Assembly (NCBI GenBank): GCA_035540495.1
Contig: DATLGL010000047.1
Span: 41,769-105,768 of the forward strand
From: DASVEG01 sp035540495
Lineage (GTDB): Bacteria; Actinomycetota; Acidimicrobiia; Acidimicrobiales; CADCTF01
Direction of reading: 5' to 3'
DNA length: 64,000 nt
In this document: one piece after another, positions 52,002-60,232 of the stretch
Layout: the number at the start of each line of letters is the position of its first letter
Numbering within the stretch: position 1 is the first letter of the stretch
Notes under the pieces: model-generated
What the model saw: the letters and a program-made list of their open reading frames with translations, nothing else
Told to the model about the DNA's origin: nothing
Database searches by the model: none
Translations under genes and position numbers: made by a program

Positions 52002-52870
52002 GCGCTGCCGGCGACGTCACCGCGGTCGTCGTCAACTACAACGCCCGCGCGCTCCTCCTGCAGTGCATCGAGAGCCTGCGCGACGAGGGCGTCGACGACG
52101 TCATCGTCGCCGACAACGCGTCGGCCGACGGCAGCGAAGAGGCGGTGCGCGCAGCAGACGCCGCCGTTCGCTACCACCAGACGGGCCGCAACCTCGGCTA
52201 CGGCACCGGCGTCAATCGCGGCGTGTCGTTCGCCGGTGGCGACACCGCCTACCTGCTCATCTGCAACCCCGACATCGTCGTCGCGCCGGGCGCGGTGGAG
52301 GCGCTGGTGTCTTCGATCGAGAAGGACCCGCAGCGAGCGATCGTCGGCCCGCGCATCGAGGAGCCGGACGGCACGCTCTATCCGAGCGCGCGGACGTTCC
52401 CCGATCTCGCGGACGCGGTCGGACACGCCTTCCTCGGCATGATCTGGCCACGCAACCCGTTCACCCGCCGCTATCGCATGCTCGACTGGGACCACGCCGA
52501 GCCCGCCGAGGTCGACTGGGTGTCGGGTTCCTGCTTCCTCATGCGCCGTGACGCGTTCGAGGCCATCGGCGGCTTCGACGAGGCGTACTTCATGTACGCG
52601 GAGGACGTCGACCTCTGCTGGCGCGTGCGCCAAGCGGGGTGGACCGTGGCGTACGAGCCTGGTGCGCTCGTCACCCACGTGCAGGGCGCCTCGACCGATC
52701 GCCATCCGTACTGGATGATCGCGGAGCACCACAAGGCGCTGTTGCGGTTCGCTCGGAAGACGACGACGGGACGGAAGCGCCTCCTCCTGCCGCTCATGGC
52801 CGTCGGGCTCGCCCTGCGGACGCCGATCGCCTGGGGCCACCGATACCTGGCCGGTCGGAAGGTCAAGTAG
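51998..52870 (+). CDS. Family 2 glycosyltransferase, rhamnosyltransferase-like
   Basis: A 290-residue inverting glycosyltransferase of the GT-A fold: VVVNYNARALLLQCIESL, ADNASADGS, NLGYGTGVNRG, the metal motif CNPDIVV, VDWVSGSCFLMRR and AEDVDLCWRVRQAGW. The VTHVQGAST segment near residue 225 resembles WbbL-type rhamnosyltransferases. With dTDP-rhamnose genes upstream, rhamnose transfer to a lipid-linked acceptor is likely; the acceptor is unknown. It has a short hydrophobic patch near the C-terminus. Confidence 0.9.
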   Translation: MSAAGDVTAVVVNYNARALLLQCIESLRDEGVDDVIVADNASADGSEEAVRAADAAVRYHQTGRNLGYGTGVNRGVSFAGGDTAYLLICNPDIVVAPGAVEALVSSIEKDPQRAIVGPRIEEPDGTLYPSARTFPDLADAVGHAFLGMIWPRNPFTRRYRMLDWDHAEPAEVDWVSGSCFLMRRDAFEAIGGFDEAYFMYAEDVDLCWRVRQAGWTVAYEPGALVTHVQGASTDRHPYWMIAEHHKALLRFARKTTTGRKRLLLPLMAVGLALRTPIAWGHRYLAGRKVK

Positions 52871-52873
52871 TTT
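52868..52873 (+). promoter_or_regulatory. Candidate internal -10 box (TAGTTT)
   Basis: TAGTTT overlaps the stop codon of the glycosyltransferase gene and ends 9 bases before the ATG at 52883. It could start an internal transcript for the second half of the operon. Confidence 0.3.
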
Positions 52874-52882
52874 CGAACAGCT

Positions 52883-53656
52883 ATGGCTCGGCCCTCCTCC
52901 ACGAAGAAGGTCTCCCGCGCAGCCCAGACGGGCGGCGGCCGGACGACCCGCGGCAGCCAGTCCTGGCTCTACTGGGCGCTCATCGCGGCGATCGTCGTGC
53001 TGGGTGTCGTCGGCGTCGGCGTCAGCCGCGAGCAGCGCCGCGACGAGCTCGCCGCGCCGGCCGGGAACGTCCCGCCGCTCGCCGGTCGCGACCACTGGCA
53101 CACCGCCTACGGCATCTACATCTGCGACCAGTTCATCGACCCGATCACCGACCAGCGCGACCCCGAGGGCATCCACACCCACGCCGACGGCGTGATCCAC
53201 GTGCACCCGATCGTCCGTCGTGCCGCCGGCCGCAACGCCAAGCTCGGCAAGTTCTTCGACGCGGTCCGCCTCGATCTCGACGACACGAAGATCGAGGTGC
53301 CGGGCGGCAAGACCTACCGCGAGGGCGACGACGAGTGCGACGGCGAGCCCGGCATCATGCAGCTCAAGGTGAAGGGCCGCGAAGAGGTCATCACCACCGA
53401 CATCGCCGACTTCGTCTTCAGCGAAGACCGCCAGGTGATCACGATCGCGTTCGCGCCGAAGGGCGCTGACATCCCGCTGCCCCCGTCGGAGGCGACGCTC
53501 GACAACCTGAGCGACGTCGAGCCGGCCGGTGATCCTGCGTCAGTGCCGCCAGCCACGAACCCGGACGGCACGCCGGTGAACGGCGGCGACGAGACGTCCA
53601 CAACCGTCGAAGGCGACGGGTCGGACGACGCGACGACCACCACCGCCGCACCCTGA
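52883..53656 (+). CDS. His-rich single-span membrane protein of unknown function
   Basis: A 257-residue protein: basic N-terminus, one membrane helix (about 29-48), then an outside domain with a striking set of histidines, RDHWHTAYGIYICDQF and HTHADGVIHVHP, which could bind a metal. A second half has an acidic segment (REGDDECDGEPG) and a Thr-rich tail. I do not recognise a family. Its place inside the polysaccharide operon, 12 bases after the glycosyltransferase and 7 before the sugar nucleotidyltransferase, suggests an envelope role. Confidence 0.8.
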   Translation: MARPSSTKKVSRAAQTGGGRTTRGSQSWLYWALIAAIVVLGVVGVGVSREQRRDELAAPAGNVPPLAGRDHWHTAYGIYICDQFIDPITDQRDPEGIHTHADGVIHVHPIVRRAAGRNAKLGKFFDAVRLDLDDTKIEVPGGKTYREGDDECDGEPGIMQLKVKGREEVITTDIADFVFSEDRQVITIAFAPKGADIPLPPSEATLDNLSDVEPAGDPASVPPATNPDGTPVNGGDETSTTVEGDGSDDATTTTAAP

Positions 53657-53663
53657 TCGTTCG

Positions 53664-54782
53664 ATGAAGGCCATCGTCCTCGTCGGAGGCAAGGGCACGC
53701 GCCTGCGGCCCCTCACGCTCTCCACGCCGAAGCCGATGCTCCCGATCGTCGACGTCCCGATGATCGAGCGCATTGTCGACCACCTCGCGCGGCATGACAT
53801 CGACGAAGTCGTGCTGTCGCTCGGGTACCGCCCGGATGCGTTCGTCGATGCGTTCCCCGAGGGTGCGATCCGCGGCGTGAAGCTCGCGTACGCCGTCGAG
53901 CCCGAACCGCTCGACACCGCTGGGGGCATCGCCTTCGCGGCGCGTGCAGCGGGGCTCGACGTGGGCGACGAGCGGTTCGTGGTCGTGAACGGTGACGTTC
54001 TCACCGATCTTGATCTGACCGCGCTCGTGGCGTTCCACGACGAGCGTGGAGCGGAGGCGACGATCGCGCTGACGCCGGTCGAGAACCCGGCCGCGTTCGG
54101 TGTCGTCCCGACGCACGACGACGGGCGGGTCATCGCGTTCATCGAGCCTCCCGACGCCGTGAAGAAGGGGCTCGAGCAGCCGAAGGAACCGCCACCCACG
54201 AACCTGATCAACGCCGGGTTCTACGTGTTCGAGCCGCGCGTGATCGCACGGATACCCGAGAACCGGAAGGTGCACCTCGAGACCGTGGTGTTCCCGGCGA
54301 TGGCCGAAAGCGGTTCGCTCTACGCCCAGGGGAGTGACGAGTACTGGCTCGACACCGGCACCGCCGCCCTCTACATCCGGGCGAACCTCGACATCGTCGC
54401 TGGGCTCCGATCGACGATCGATCCGGTCGCTCCCGGCGCGTCGCAGAGGAACGACGGCACGTGGACCGGCGACGGACCGGTCCTCGACGGCGCGGTCGAG
54501 AGTCCGGCGTTCATCGGCGATGCTGCGTACGTGGCGAGCGGCGCGACCGTGTCCCGCTCCGTGGTCGGCGCCGGCGCGCGCGTGGAGAAGGGCGCTGTCG
54601 TCGATGGATCGGTGCTGCTCCCGGGCGCTCTCGTGCGCAGCGGCGCGGTCGTGCGCGACTCGATCGTCGGGCCGGAAGCGGTGATCGGCGCGGGAGCGGA
54701 CCTCACCGACGTCTGCGTGGTCGAGGGTGGAGCTTCGGTCGCCGACGGTGTCGCCCTCCGCGGGGAGCGGGTCGAGGCGTAG
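53664..54782 (+). CDS. Sugar-1-phosphate nucleotidyltransferase (ManC/GlmU-like)
   Basis: A 372-residue enzyme making an activated sugar, probably GDP-mannose or a UDP/dTDP sugar. The N-terminal catalytic domain has IVLVGGKGTRLRPLT, STPKPMLPIVDVPM, VVNGDVLTD and YWLDTGTAALYI. The C-terminal part (about 265-372) is a left-handed beta-helix of hexapeptide repeats (GATVSRSVVGAGARVEKGAV). Actinobacterial mannose-1-phosphate guanylyltransferases have this layout. It overlaps the next start by 1 base. Confidence 0.88.
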   Translation: MKAIVLVGGKGTRLRPLTLSTPKPMLPIVDVPMIERIVDHLARHDIDEVVLSLGYRPDAFVDAFPEGAIRGVKLAYAVEPEPLDTAGGIAFAARAAGLDVGDERFVVVNGDVLTDLDLTALVAFHDERGAEATIALTPVENPAAFGVVPTHDDGRVIAFIEPPDAVKKGLEQPKEPPPTNLINAGFYVFEPRVIARIPENRKVHLETVVFPAMAESGSLYAQGSDEYWLDTGTAALYIRANLDIVAGLRSTIDPVAPGASQRNDGTWTGDGPVLDGAVESPAFIGDAAYVASGATVSRSVVGAGARVEKGAVVDGSVLLPGALVRSGAVVRDSIVGPEAVIGAGADLTDVCVVEGGASVADGVALRGERVEA

Positions 54783-55735
54783 TGCGGGCGCTCGTCACCG
54801 GTGGCGCCGGCTTCATCGGCTCCACGCTCGTCGACCGGCTCCTGGCCGAAGGCCATGCGGTCGACGTCGTCGACGACCTCTCGAGCGGATCGCTCGCCAA
54901 CCTCGCCGACGCCCGCTCGAACCCCGACTCCGACTTCACGTTCCACCGCCTCGACATCCGCTCGCCCGAGGTGGTCGAGCTGATCGCGAGGCGCCAGCCC
55001 GAGGTCGTCTTCCACCTCGCCGCGCAGATGGACGTGCGGGTGTCGGTGGCGAAGCCGGTGTTCGACGCCGAGGTGAACATCATCGGCAGCCTGAACGTGC
55101 TCGAGGGTGCTCGTCAGGGAGGCACCCGGAAGGTCGTGTTCGCATCGAGTGGCGGCACCATCTACGGCGACCCCGACCCGGTCGAGCTCCCGTTGCGTGA
55201 GACGCACCCGCAGCAGCCGCTGTCGCCGTACGGCGTGTCAAAGAAGGCCGTCGGCGACTACCTCGTCGCCTACCGGCTGCTCCACGACCTCGAGTTCACC
55301 GCGCTCGCGCTGGCCAACATCTACGGCCCCCGCCAGAACCCCCACGGCGAAGCGGGGGTGGTCGCGATCTTCAGCGGACGGTTGATCGACGGCGAGCAGT
55401 GCACGATCTTCGGCGACGGGTCGATGACGCGCGACTACACGTTCGTGGACGACGTCGTCGACGCCTTCGCTCGCGCCGCCGACGGCGGCGACGGGCTCCT
55501 GCTCAACATCGGCACCGGCAAGGAGACGTCGGTCCGCGAGCTCTACGACACCGTTGCGCACTACACGGGTTCGACGGTCGAACCGCTGTACGCGCCCGAG
55601 CGGCCCGGCGAGCTCAAGCGGTCGTGCCTCGACCCCGGACGCGCGGCGATCCACCTGGGGTGGAAGCCGTGGACGACGATCGAGGCCGGCATCGGCCAGA
55701 CCGTCGACTGGTTCCGAGCCCAGCGAGCTACCTGA
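54782..55735 (+). CDS. NAD-dependent sugar epimerase (GalE-like)
   Basis: An extended SDR of 317 residues: ALVTGGAGFIGSTLVDRLL, HLAAQMDVRVSV, FASSGGTIYGDP and the catalytic YGVSKKAVGDY, then NIYGPRQNPHGEAG. It resembles actinobacterial UDP-glucose/galactose 4-epimerases. It is the last gene of the operon begun at 45663, and its 3' end overlaps the convergent cofE by 8 bases. The exact sugar is not certain. Confidence 0.88.
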   Translation: MRALVTGGAGFIGSTLVDRLLAEGHAVDVVDDLSSGSLANLADARSNPDSDFTFHRLDIRSPEVVELIARRQPEVVFHLAAQMDVRVSVAKPVFDAEVNIIGSLNVLEGARQGGTRKVVFASSGGTIYGDPDPVELPLRETHPQQPLSPYGVSKKAVGDYLVAYRLLHDLEFTALALANIYGPRQNPHGEAGVVAIFSGRLIDGEQCTIFGDGSMTRDYTFVDDVVDAFARAADGGDGLLLNIGTGKETSVRELYDTVAHYTGSTVEPLYAPERPGELKRSCLDPGRAAIHLGWKPWTTIEAGIGQTVDWFRAQRAT

Positions 55736-56429
55736 ACAGGTCTTCGGACGGGTGGCGCACGATTTCGGCGCGCACCGAGCCCTCACGCAGCCACGAACGG
55801 TCGACCCCGCGAACGATCGCGACGGGCACCCCGGTTGCCTTCCCCATCACGAGCTCTGCCGCTGACGCGATCTCATCGGCGACTGCGACCTCCGTCACCT
55901 GGAGCTCCCGACCCTGCATGTCTTCCGTGCCCCGCAGGTCGACGACGGCACCGATCCCGGCAACGCCGAGTGCCACGTCGGTGAGGCCGCGGCGCCACGT
56001 GCGCCCGAACGTGTCACTGATGATCACGGCGACCGACAGCCCGGTGCGGCCCTTGATGCCGTCACGGATGCGCCGCGCCGAGCGGTCGCTGTCGACCGGC
56101 AGGAGTGCGGCGTAGCCCTTCTCGACGTTCGACAAATCGATGCCCGCGTTGGCGCACACGAAGCCGTGCGTGGTCTCGGTGATGACGAGCTCCCCACGCC
56201 GCCGCAGCACCCGCACCGATTCGCGCTCGACGATCGCCTTGTGCGACAGCGGGTCGTCGGGATCGACGGCCTCGAGGCGGTTCTCGGCCTTCGAGACGAT
56301 CTTCTGGGTGACGACGAGCACGTCGCCGTCGACGAGCGACGACCCGGCCTCGGTGGCGAGGATGAGGTCGGCGATGACGTCGCCGGGGCGCACCTCGCCG
56401 ATGCCTTCGATGGGGATCAGCGTGATCAC
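55728..56429 (-). CDS. cofE: Coenzyme F420-0:L-glutamate ligase
   Basis: Adds glutamates to F420-0 to give F420-n, using GTP. The 233-residue protein is the CofE domain alone: LIPIEGIGEVRPGDVIADLI, DGDVLVVTQKIVSKAEN, SDTFGRTWRRGLTDVALG and GRELQVTEVAVADEIASAAEL. The mycobacterial FbiB carries an added nitroreductase domain, which is missing here. The GTG at 56429 overlaps the cofD stop; the longer frame upstream is a shadow of cofD. Confidence 0.95.
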   Translation of the reverse strand: MITLIPIEGIGEVRPGDVIADLILATEAGSSLVDGDVLVVTQKIVSKAENRLEAVDPDDPLSHKAIVERESVRVLRRRGELVITETTHGFVCANAGIDLSNVEKGYAALLPVDSDRSARRIRDGIKGRTGLSVAVIISDTFGRTWRRGLTDVALGVAGIGAVVDLRGTEDMQGRELQVTEVAVADEIASAAELVMGKATGVPVAIVRGVDRSWLREGSVRAEIVRHPSEDLFR

Positions 56430-57346
56430 GCGCTCAGCACCACCTTCGCCAGCGCCGCCGATCGTTCGACATCCGACATGATCGTCGGAGCGACGATGGC
56501 CCTCATGCCCTCGGCCTCGACCGCGGGCGCGAGCTCGGCATCGGCCTCGTCGATCACCAGCGTCGCTGCGAGTGACGCGTAGAGACGCGCCACACCCACG
56601 ACCGAGGCTTCGTGGCCGAGCTCCGTCAACATCCGATCTGCCGGTCCCTTGAGCGCGGCGCCGGCGATGATCGGCGAGACGGCGACCACATCGGATCGAC
56701 GGGACTCGATGGCCTCGCGCAGGCCGGGGACCGCGAGCACCGGACCGATGGAGACGATCGGGTTCGAGGGGCACACGACGATGCGCTCGGCCGAACGGAT
56801 CGCGTCGAGCACCGCCGGACCCGGGCGGGCCTCGCCTGCCCCGGCGAAGCGCACCGCTGCCACCGGCACGTCGTGACGCCGGCCGACGAAGTACTCCTGG
56901 AAGGAGATCTCGCCCTCACCCTGCACGTCGACGATGGTCCTCACGGGATCGTCGCTCATCGGCAGCAGGCGAACACCGACACCCCATGCCCGAGCGATCT
57001 CCGCCGTCACCTCGGTCAGCGTCGCTCCCTCCGCCAGCCGTTGCGTCCGGTAGAGGTGCGTCGCGAGGTCCTTGTCCCCGAGGCCGAACCACGTCTGGCC
57101 GCCGTAGCGCTCGAGAGCGGCCATCGCATGCCACGTCTCGCCCTCGAGGCCCCAACCCCGGTCGCGGCTGATGGCGCCGGCGAGGGTGTACGTGACCGTG
57201 TCGAGGTCGGGGCTGATCGCCAACCCGTGCAGCGTCATGTCGTCGCCCGTGTTGACGATGGCGGTGATGGACGAAGGGTCGACGACCGAGGCGAGGGCGC
57301 TCAGCATCCGGGCGGCGCCGACACCGCCGGCGATGGCGCAGTACAC
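56426..57346 (-). CDS. cofD: 2-phospho-L-lactate transferase (F420 biosynthesis)
   Basis: Joins the activated phosphoenolpyruvate or lactate moiety to Fo, giving (dehydro)F420-0. The 306-residue protein shows AGGVGAARMLSAL, NTGDDMTLHGLAISPDLDTV, LGDKDLATHLYRT and CPSNPIVSIGPVLAVPG, all family hallmarks. GTG start. With cofE it forms a two-gene F420 operon; the nitroreductase and SDR-type genes in the window are possible users of F420, but none is a proven F420 enzyme. Confidence 0.96.
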   Translation of the reverse strand: MYCAIAGGVGAARMLSALASVVDPSSITAIVNTGDDMTLHGLAISPDLDTVTYTLAGAISRDRGWGLEGETWHAMAALERYGGQTWFGLGDKDLATHLYRTQRLAEGATLTEVTAEIARAWGVGVRLLPMSDDPVRTIVDVQGEGEISFQEYFVGRRHDVPVAAVRFAGAGEARPGPAVLDAIRSAERIVVCPSNPIVSIGPVLAVPGLREAIESRRSDVVAVSPIIAGAALKGPADRMLTELGHEASVVGVARLYASLAATLVIDEADAELAPAVEAEGMRAIVAPTIMSDVERSAALAKVVLSA

Positions 57347-57408
57347 GGGGTCATATTGCTCGGGATCCCGCGCTCAGGTGAACGGCCGATGATGCCGAGA
57401 CCGCCCGT

Positions 57409-58797
57409 ATGCGACGTCTGTGCGCAGCTGCTCTCCTCGTCACGATCAGCGCACTGCCGTTCCACGCCGCGCCCGCAGGTGCGGCCGAAGAAGGACCCGA
57501 GTACCGCCAGATCCACTTTCCGGTGGAGGGACCGGTGTCGTTCTCGGACGACTTCAATGATCCACGGAGCGGGGGCCGCAGCCACGAGGGCAACGACCTC
57601 ATGGGCGAGAAGCTGCAGAAGCTCCTCGCGGCGGTCGACGGGACCGTCACCTCGGCCCGCCTCGACGCGGGCGGGCTGTCGGGGAACATGCTCACCATCC
57701 GGGACGCCGATGGCTGGCAGTACCGGTACATCCACATCAACAACGACACCCCAGGCACCGACGACGGCCTCAACCCGCCCGAGTGGGTGTTCGGCCCCGG
57801 GATCGCAGCAGGCGTGAAGGTCAGGGCGGGCCAACACGTCGCCTACCTGGGCGACAGCGGCAACGCCGAGAACACCGCCCCGCATCTCCACTTCGAGATC
57901 CGAGCCCCCGACGGCAACGCGATCAACCCGTGGACGAGCCTGCGACTCGCGAAGGGGATGCCTGCCGGCACCCGCTGCGCGTACAACCAGAACCCGAAGC
58001 GGAGCCCCACGGCTCGGGCTGGTGCGGGGTACTACGTCCTCGGTGCCGACGGAGGCATCTTCACCTTCGGAGCCGCACCGTTCCTCGGGTCGGTGCCGGG
58101 GCTCGACCTCAAGTCGAAGGTCACTGCGCTGCGTCTCTCGTCGACGTCGACCGGGCTCGGCTACCACATCCTCGGCGCGGACGGCGGCATCTTCACGTTC
58201 GGCGACGCGGGGTTCTTCGGGTCCGTGCCTGGCCTCGGGCTCACCACGGTGAAGGCACTCGACCTACGGCCGACGCCGACGGGCAAGGGGTACTGGATCC
58301 TCGGCGACGACGGCGGCGTGTTCACCTTCGGCGACGCCGGCTTCTTCGGATCGGTGCCCGGGCTCGGCATCCGCACGAAGGCCATCCGGCTCGTGCCGAC
58401 GGCGACCGGTAGGGGCTACTGGGTCCTCGGCGAAGACGGCGGCGTCTTCTCCTTCGGCGACGCGTCGTTCTTCGGTTCCGTCCCGGGCCTTGGCATCCCT
58501 GCAGCGAAGGTCATCGCGATGGCCGCGTCGCCGGGGGGCAGCGGCTACTGGGTGCTCGCCGCCGACGGTGGCGTGTTCTCGTTCGGCGTGCCGTTCTACG
58601 GCTCGATCCCCGGTGTCGGCCTGTGCCAGTGGCCGAGAGGCGTCCAGATGACATCCACCGCGACCGGCAAGGGCTACTGGGTCGTCGGTGACGACGGCTC
58701 CGTCTGGGCATTCGGCGACGCCCCGGATCACGCCGACGTCAAGAAGCTCGGTCTCACCGTCCGCGCGGTCGATCTCGCCGCGATTCCGGCGAAATGA
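57409..58797 (+). CDS. Secreted M23-type peptidase domain with six-repeat propeller
   Basis: A 462-residue exported protein. After a signal peptide (cleavage near AGAAE, about 25) comes an M23/LytM-like domain (about 30-185) with zinc-ligand motifs SHEGND and PHLHFEI, so a peptidoglycan endopeptidase is plausible. A linker with RCAYNQNP leads to six repeats of about 42 residues (GYWILGDDGGVFTFGDAGFFGSVPGLG type). A Cys in blade 5 (VGLCQW) may pair with the linker Cys. It is divergent from cofD and is the first of three such genes in a row. Confidence 0.9.
   Translation: MRRLCAAALLVTISALPFHAAPAGAAEEGPEYRQIHFPVEGPVSFSDDFNDPRSGGRSHEGNDLMGEKLQKLLAAVDGTVTSARLDAGGLSGNMLTIRDADGWQYRYIHINNDTPGTDDGLNPPEWVFGPGIAAGVKVRAGQHVAYLGDSGNAENTAPHLHFEIRAPDGNAINPWTSLRLAKGMPAGTRCAYNQNPKRSPTARAGAGYYVLGADGGIFTFGAAPFLGSVPGLDLKSKVTALRLSSTSTGLGYHILGADGGIFTFGDAGFFGSVPGLGLTTVKALDLRPTPTGKGYWILGDDGGVFTFGDAGFFGSVPGLGIRTKAIRLVPTATGRGYWVLGEDGGVFSFGDASFFGSVPGLGIPAAKVIAMAASPGGSGYWVLAADGGVFSFGVPFYGSIPGVGLCQWPRGVQMTSTATGKGYWVVGDDGSVWAFGDAPDHADVKKLGLTVRAVDLAAIPAK
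58021..58794 (+). repeat. Six tandem ~42-residue repeats (propeller blades)
   Basis: Six in-frame units with DGGIFTFGDA and GSVPGLG; the fifth is one residue shorter (SFGVPFYGS), and the last lacks the GSVPG segment. This is the SVPGLG subtype, shared with the CAP protein that follows. Confidence 0.85.
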
Positions 58798-58845
58798 TCG
58801 AACGGTCGGTCTCAAGACCACGCTGCGTGCGGTCGAGAGACCTGT

Positions 58846-60162
58846 ATGCGACGTGCGGTGGCGATTCTCCTGGGGCTGACGGTCGGCGTGGCGGCGTTCC
58901 TCGTCCCGCTCGCCGCTCCGGCCGCCGCCGCTGACGAGTCAGCCGAGAGCCAGTTCGTCGACTCGATCAACCGAGAGCGGCAGTCGAACGGGCTGAGCAG
59001 GCTCGCCCTGCGAGCGGAGATCGTGCCCGTCGCCCGGAACTGGACGGCCCGGATGATCGCCGAGCAGCGCCTCTTCCACAACCCCAACCTCGGCTCGGAG
59101 TTGCCGAGCGACTGGACCCGGTTCGGCGAGAACGTCGGCTACGGCCAAGGCGTCGAGTCGCTCCACGTCGCGTTCATGAACTCGCCCGGGCACCGGGCGA
59201 ACATCCTCGGCGACTTCACCCAGATCGGCGTGGGCGTCGAGCGTGACAGCCGGGGCCGCATGTGGGTCACCGTCAACTTCATCAAGAGCAGCGTGGCGGT
59301 GCCGAGCGTCGCTGCCGCGACGACGCCGAGCGCCACGGTGGCCGGCTCGGGATGTCGTCCGAACCAGAACCCGGCCGCTCCTGCCGTGAAGAACGGTGCG
59401 ACGGGCTACTACGTCCTCGGCTCCGACGGCGGGATCTTCGCCTACGGCAACGCGCCGTACAAGGGCGGGGTGCCTGAGCTCGGCCTTCGCATCGACGCCG
59501 TGCTGATGACCTTGACGCCGACCCAGAGCGGCTACTGGATCGCCGGCCGCGACGGGGGCATCTTCTCGTTCGGCGACGCCGAGTTCTTCGGCTCCGTGCC
59601 GGGTCTGCGCCTCGGCGTGCCCGTGACGGCGATCGACCTGAAGCCGACACCGTCCGGCAAGGGCTACTGGATCCTCGGTTCCGACGGGGGCATCTTCTCG
59701 TTCGGCGACGCCAAGTTCTTCGGCTCGCTCCCCGGCATCGGCGTGCGCAACCGGGCCGTACGGCTGGTGCCGACGGTGACCGGGAACGGCTACTGGATCC
59801 TCGGCGCCGACGGCGGCATCTTCTCGTTCGGCGACGCGCGGTTCTTCGGCTCCGTTCCGGGCCTCGGCCTCAGGGCGACCGGCATCTCCATGGCCCGCAA
59901 CGTCAACGGCAACGGCTACTGGATCCTCGGTTCCGACGGGGGCATCTTCTCGTTCGGCGACGCGCCGTTCTACGGCTCGGTCCCCGGCATCGGGCTGTGC
60001 GAGAACGTCCAGGGCGTCCAGCTGTCGCCCTCGCCTGGCGGCGGTGGCTACTACATCGTGAGCGAGCGGGGCCGCGTGTTCGCCTTCGGCGACGCGCCGT
60101 TCCTGGGCGAGCCGGCCGCGCAAGCGCCGACAGCGCGAGACGTCCAAGCCGTCCTCCGCTGA
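58846..60162 (+). CDS. Secreted CAP-domain protein with six-repeat propeller
   Basis: A 438-residue exported protein. The signal peptide ends near AAAAD (about 26). A CAP/SCP domain (about 30-150) carries FVDSINRERQSNGLSRL, the His of LFHNPN, FGENVGYG and FMNSPGHRANILGDFTQIGVGV, including the usual two His and two Glu. Bacterial CAP domains are widespread and their chemistry is unsettled. A linker with GCRPNQNP leads to six repeats of the SVPGLG type, with a Cys in blade 5 (IGLCEN). It lies 48 bases after the M23 gene. Confidence 0.9.
   Translation: MRRAVAILLGLTVGVAAFLVPLAAPAAAADESAESQFVDSINRERQSNGLSRLALRAEIVPVARNWTARMIAEQRLFHNPNLGSELPSDWTRFGENVGYGQGVESLHVAFMNSPGHRANILGDFTQIGVGVERDSRGRMWVTVNFIKSSVAVPSVAAATTPSATVAGSGCRPNQNPAAPAVKNGATGYYVLGSDGGIFAYGNAPYKGGVPELGLRIDAVLMTLTPTQSGYWIAGRDGGIFSFGDAEFFGSVPGLRLGVPVTAIDLKPTPSGKGYWILGSDGGIFSFGDAKFFGSLPGIGVRNRAVRLVPTVTGNGYWILGADGGIFSFGDARFFGSVPGLGLRATGISMARNVNGNGYWILGSDGGIFSFGDAPFYGSVPGIGLCENVQGVQLSPSPGGGGYYIVSERGRVFAFGDAPFLGEPAAQAPTARDVQAVLR
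59404..60159 (+). repeat. Six tandem ~42-residue repeats (propeller blades)
   Basis: Six units; blades 2-5 are nearly identical at DGGIFSFGDAxFFGSVPG, so the DNA repeats are close enough to recombine. Blade 6 is degenerate (ERGRVFAFGDAPF). Confidence 0.85.
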
Positions 60163-60177
60163 CCGGTCCGACGCTCC

Positions 60178-60195
60178 CACCGCTGAACGGCGGTG
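60178..60195 (+). terminator. Small hairpin after the CAP gene
   Basis: CACCGC and GCGGTG form a 6-base-pair stem 15 bases past the stop. It could end the transcript; the pair TACCCT further on then starts a new one. Confidence 0.35.
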
Positions 60196-60220
60196 ACGTG
60201 AGGCGGAGGGGAACTGCCCC

Positions 60221-60226
60221 TACCCT
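60221..60226 (+). promoter_or_regulatory. Candidate -10 box (TACCCT) of the SpoIID-like gene
   Basis: TACCCT ends 6 bases before the GTG at 60233, which would place the transcript start on the start codon itself. A GGAGGGG at 60205-60211 is too far upstream to serve as a ribosome-binding site. Confidence 0.35.
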
Positions 60227-60232
60227 CTCCGT

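Noticed and set aside
55728..56774. Longer cofE start at 56774
   Set aside because: The added 115 residues are read from inside cofD and match no CofE sequence; the GTG at 56429 gives the normal N-terminus.
59404..60159. CRISPR-like or satellite DNA repeat
   Set aside because: The ~126-base periodicity is in frame, diverged at third positions and explained by protein repeats.
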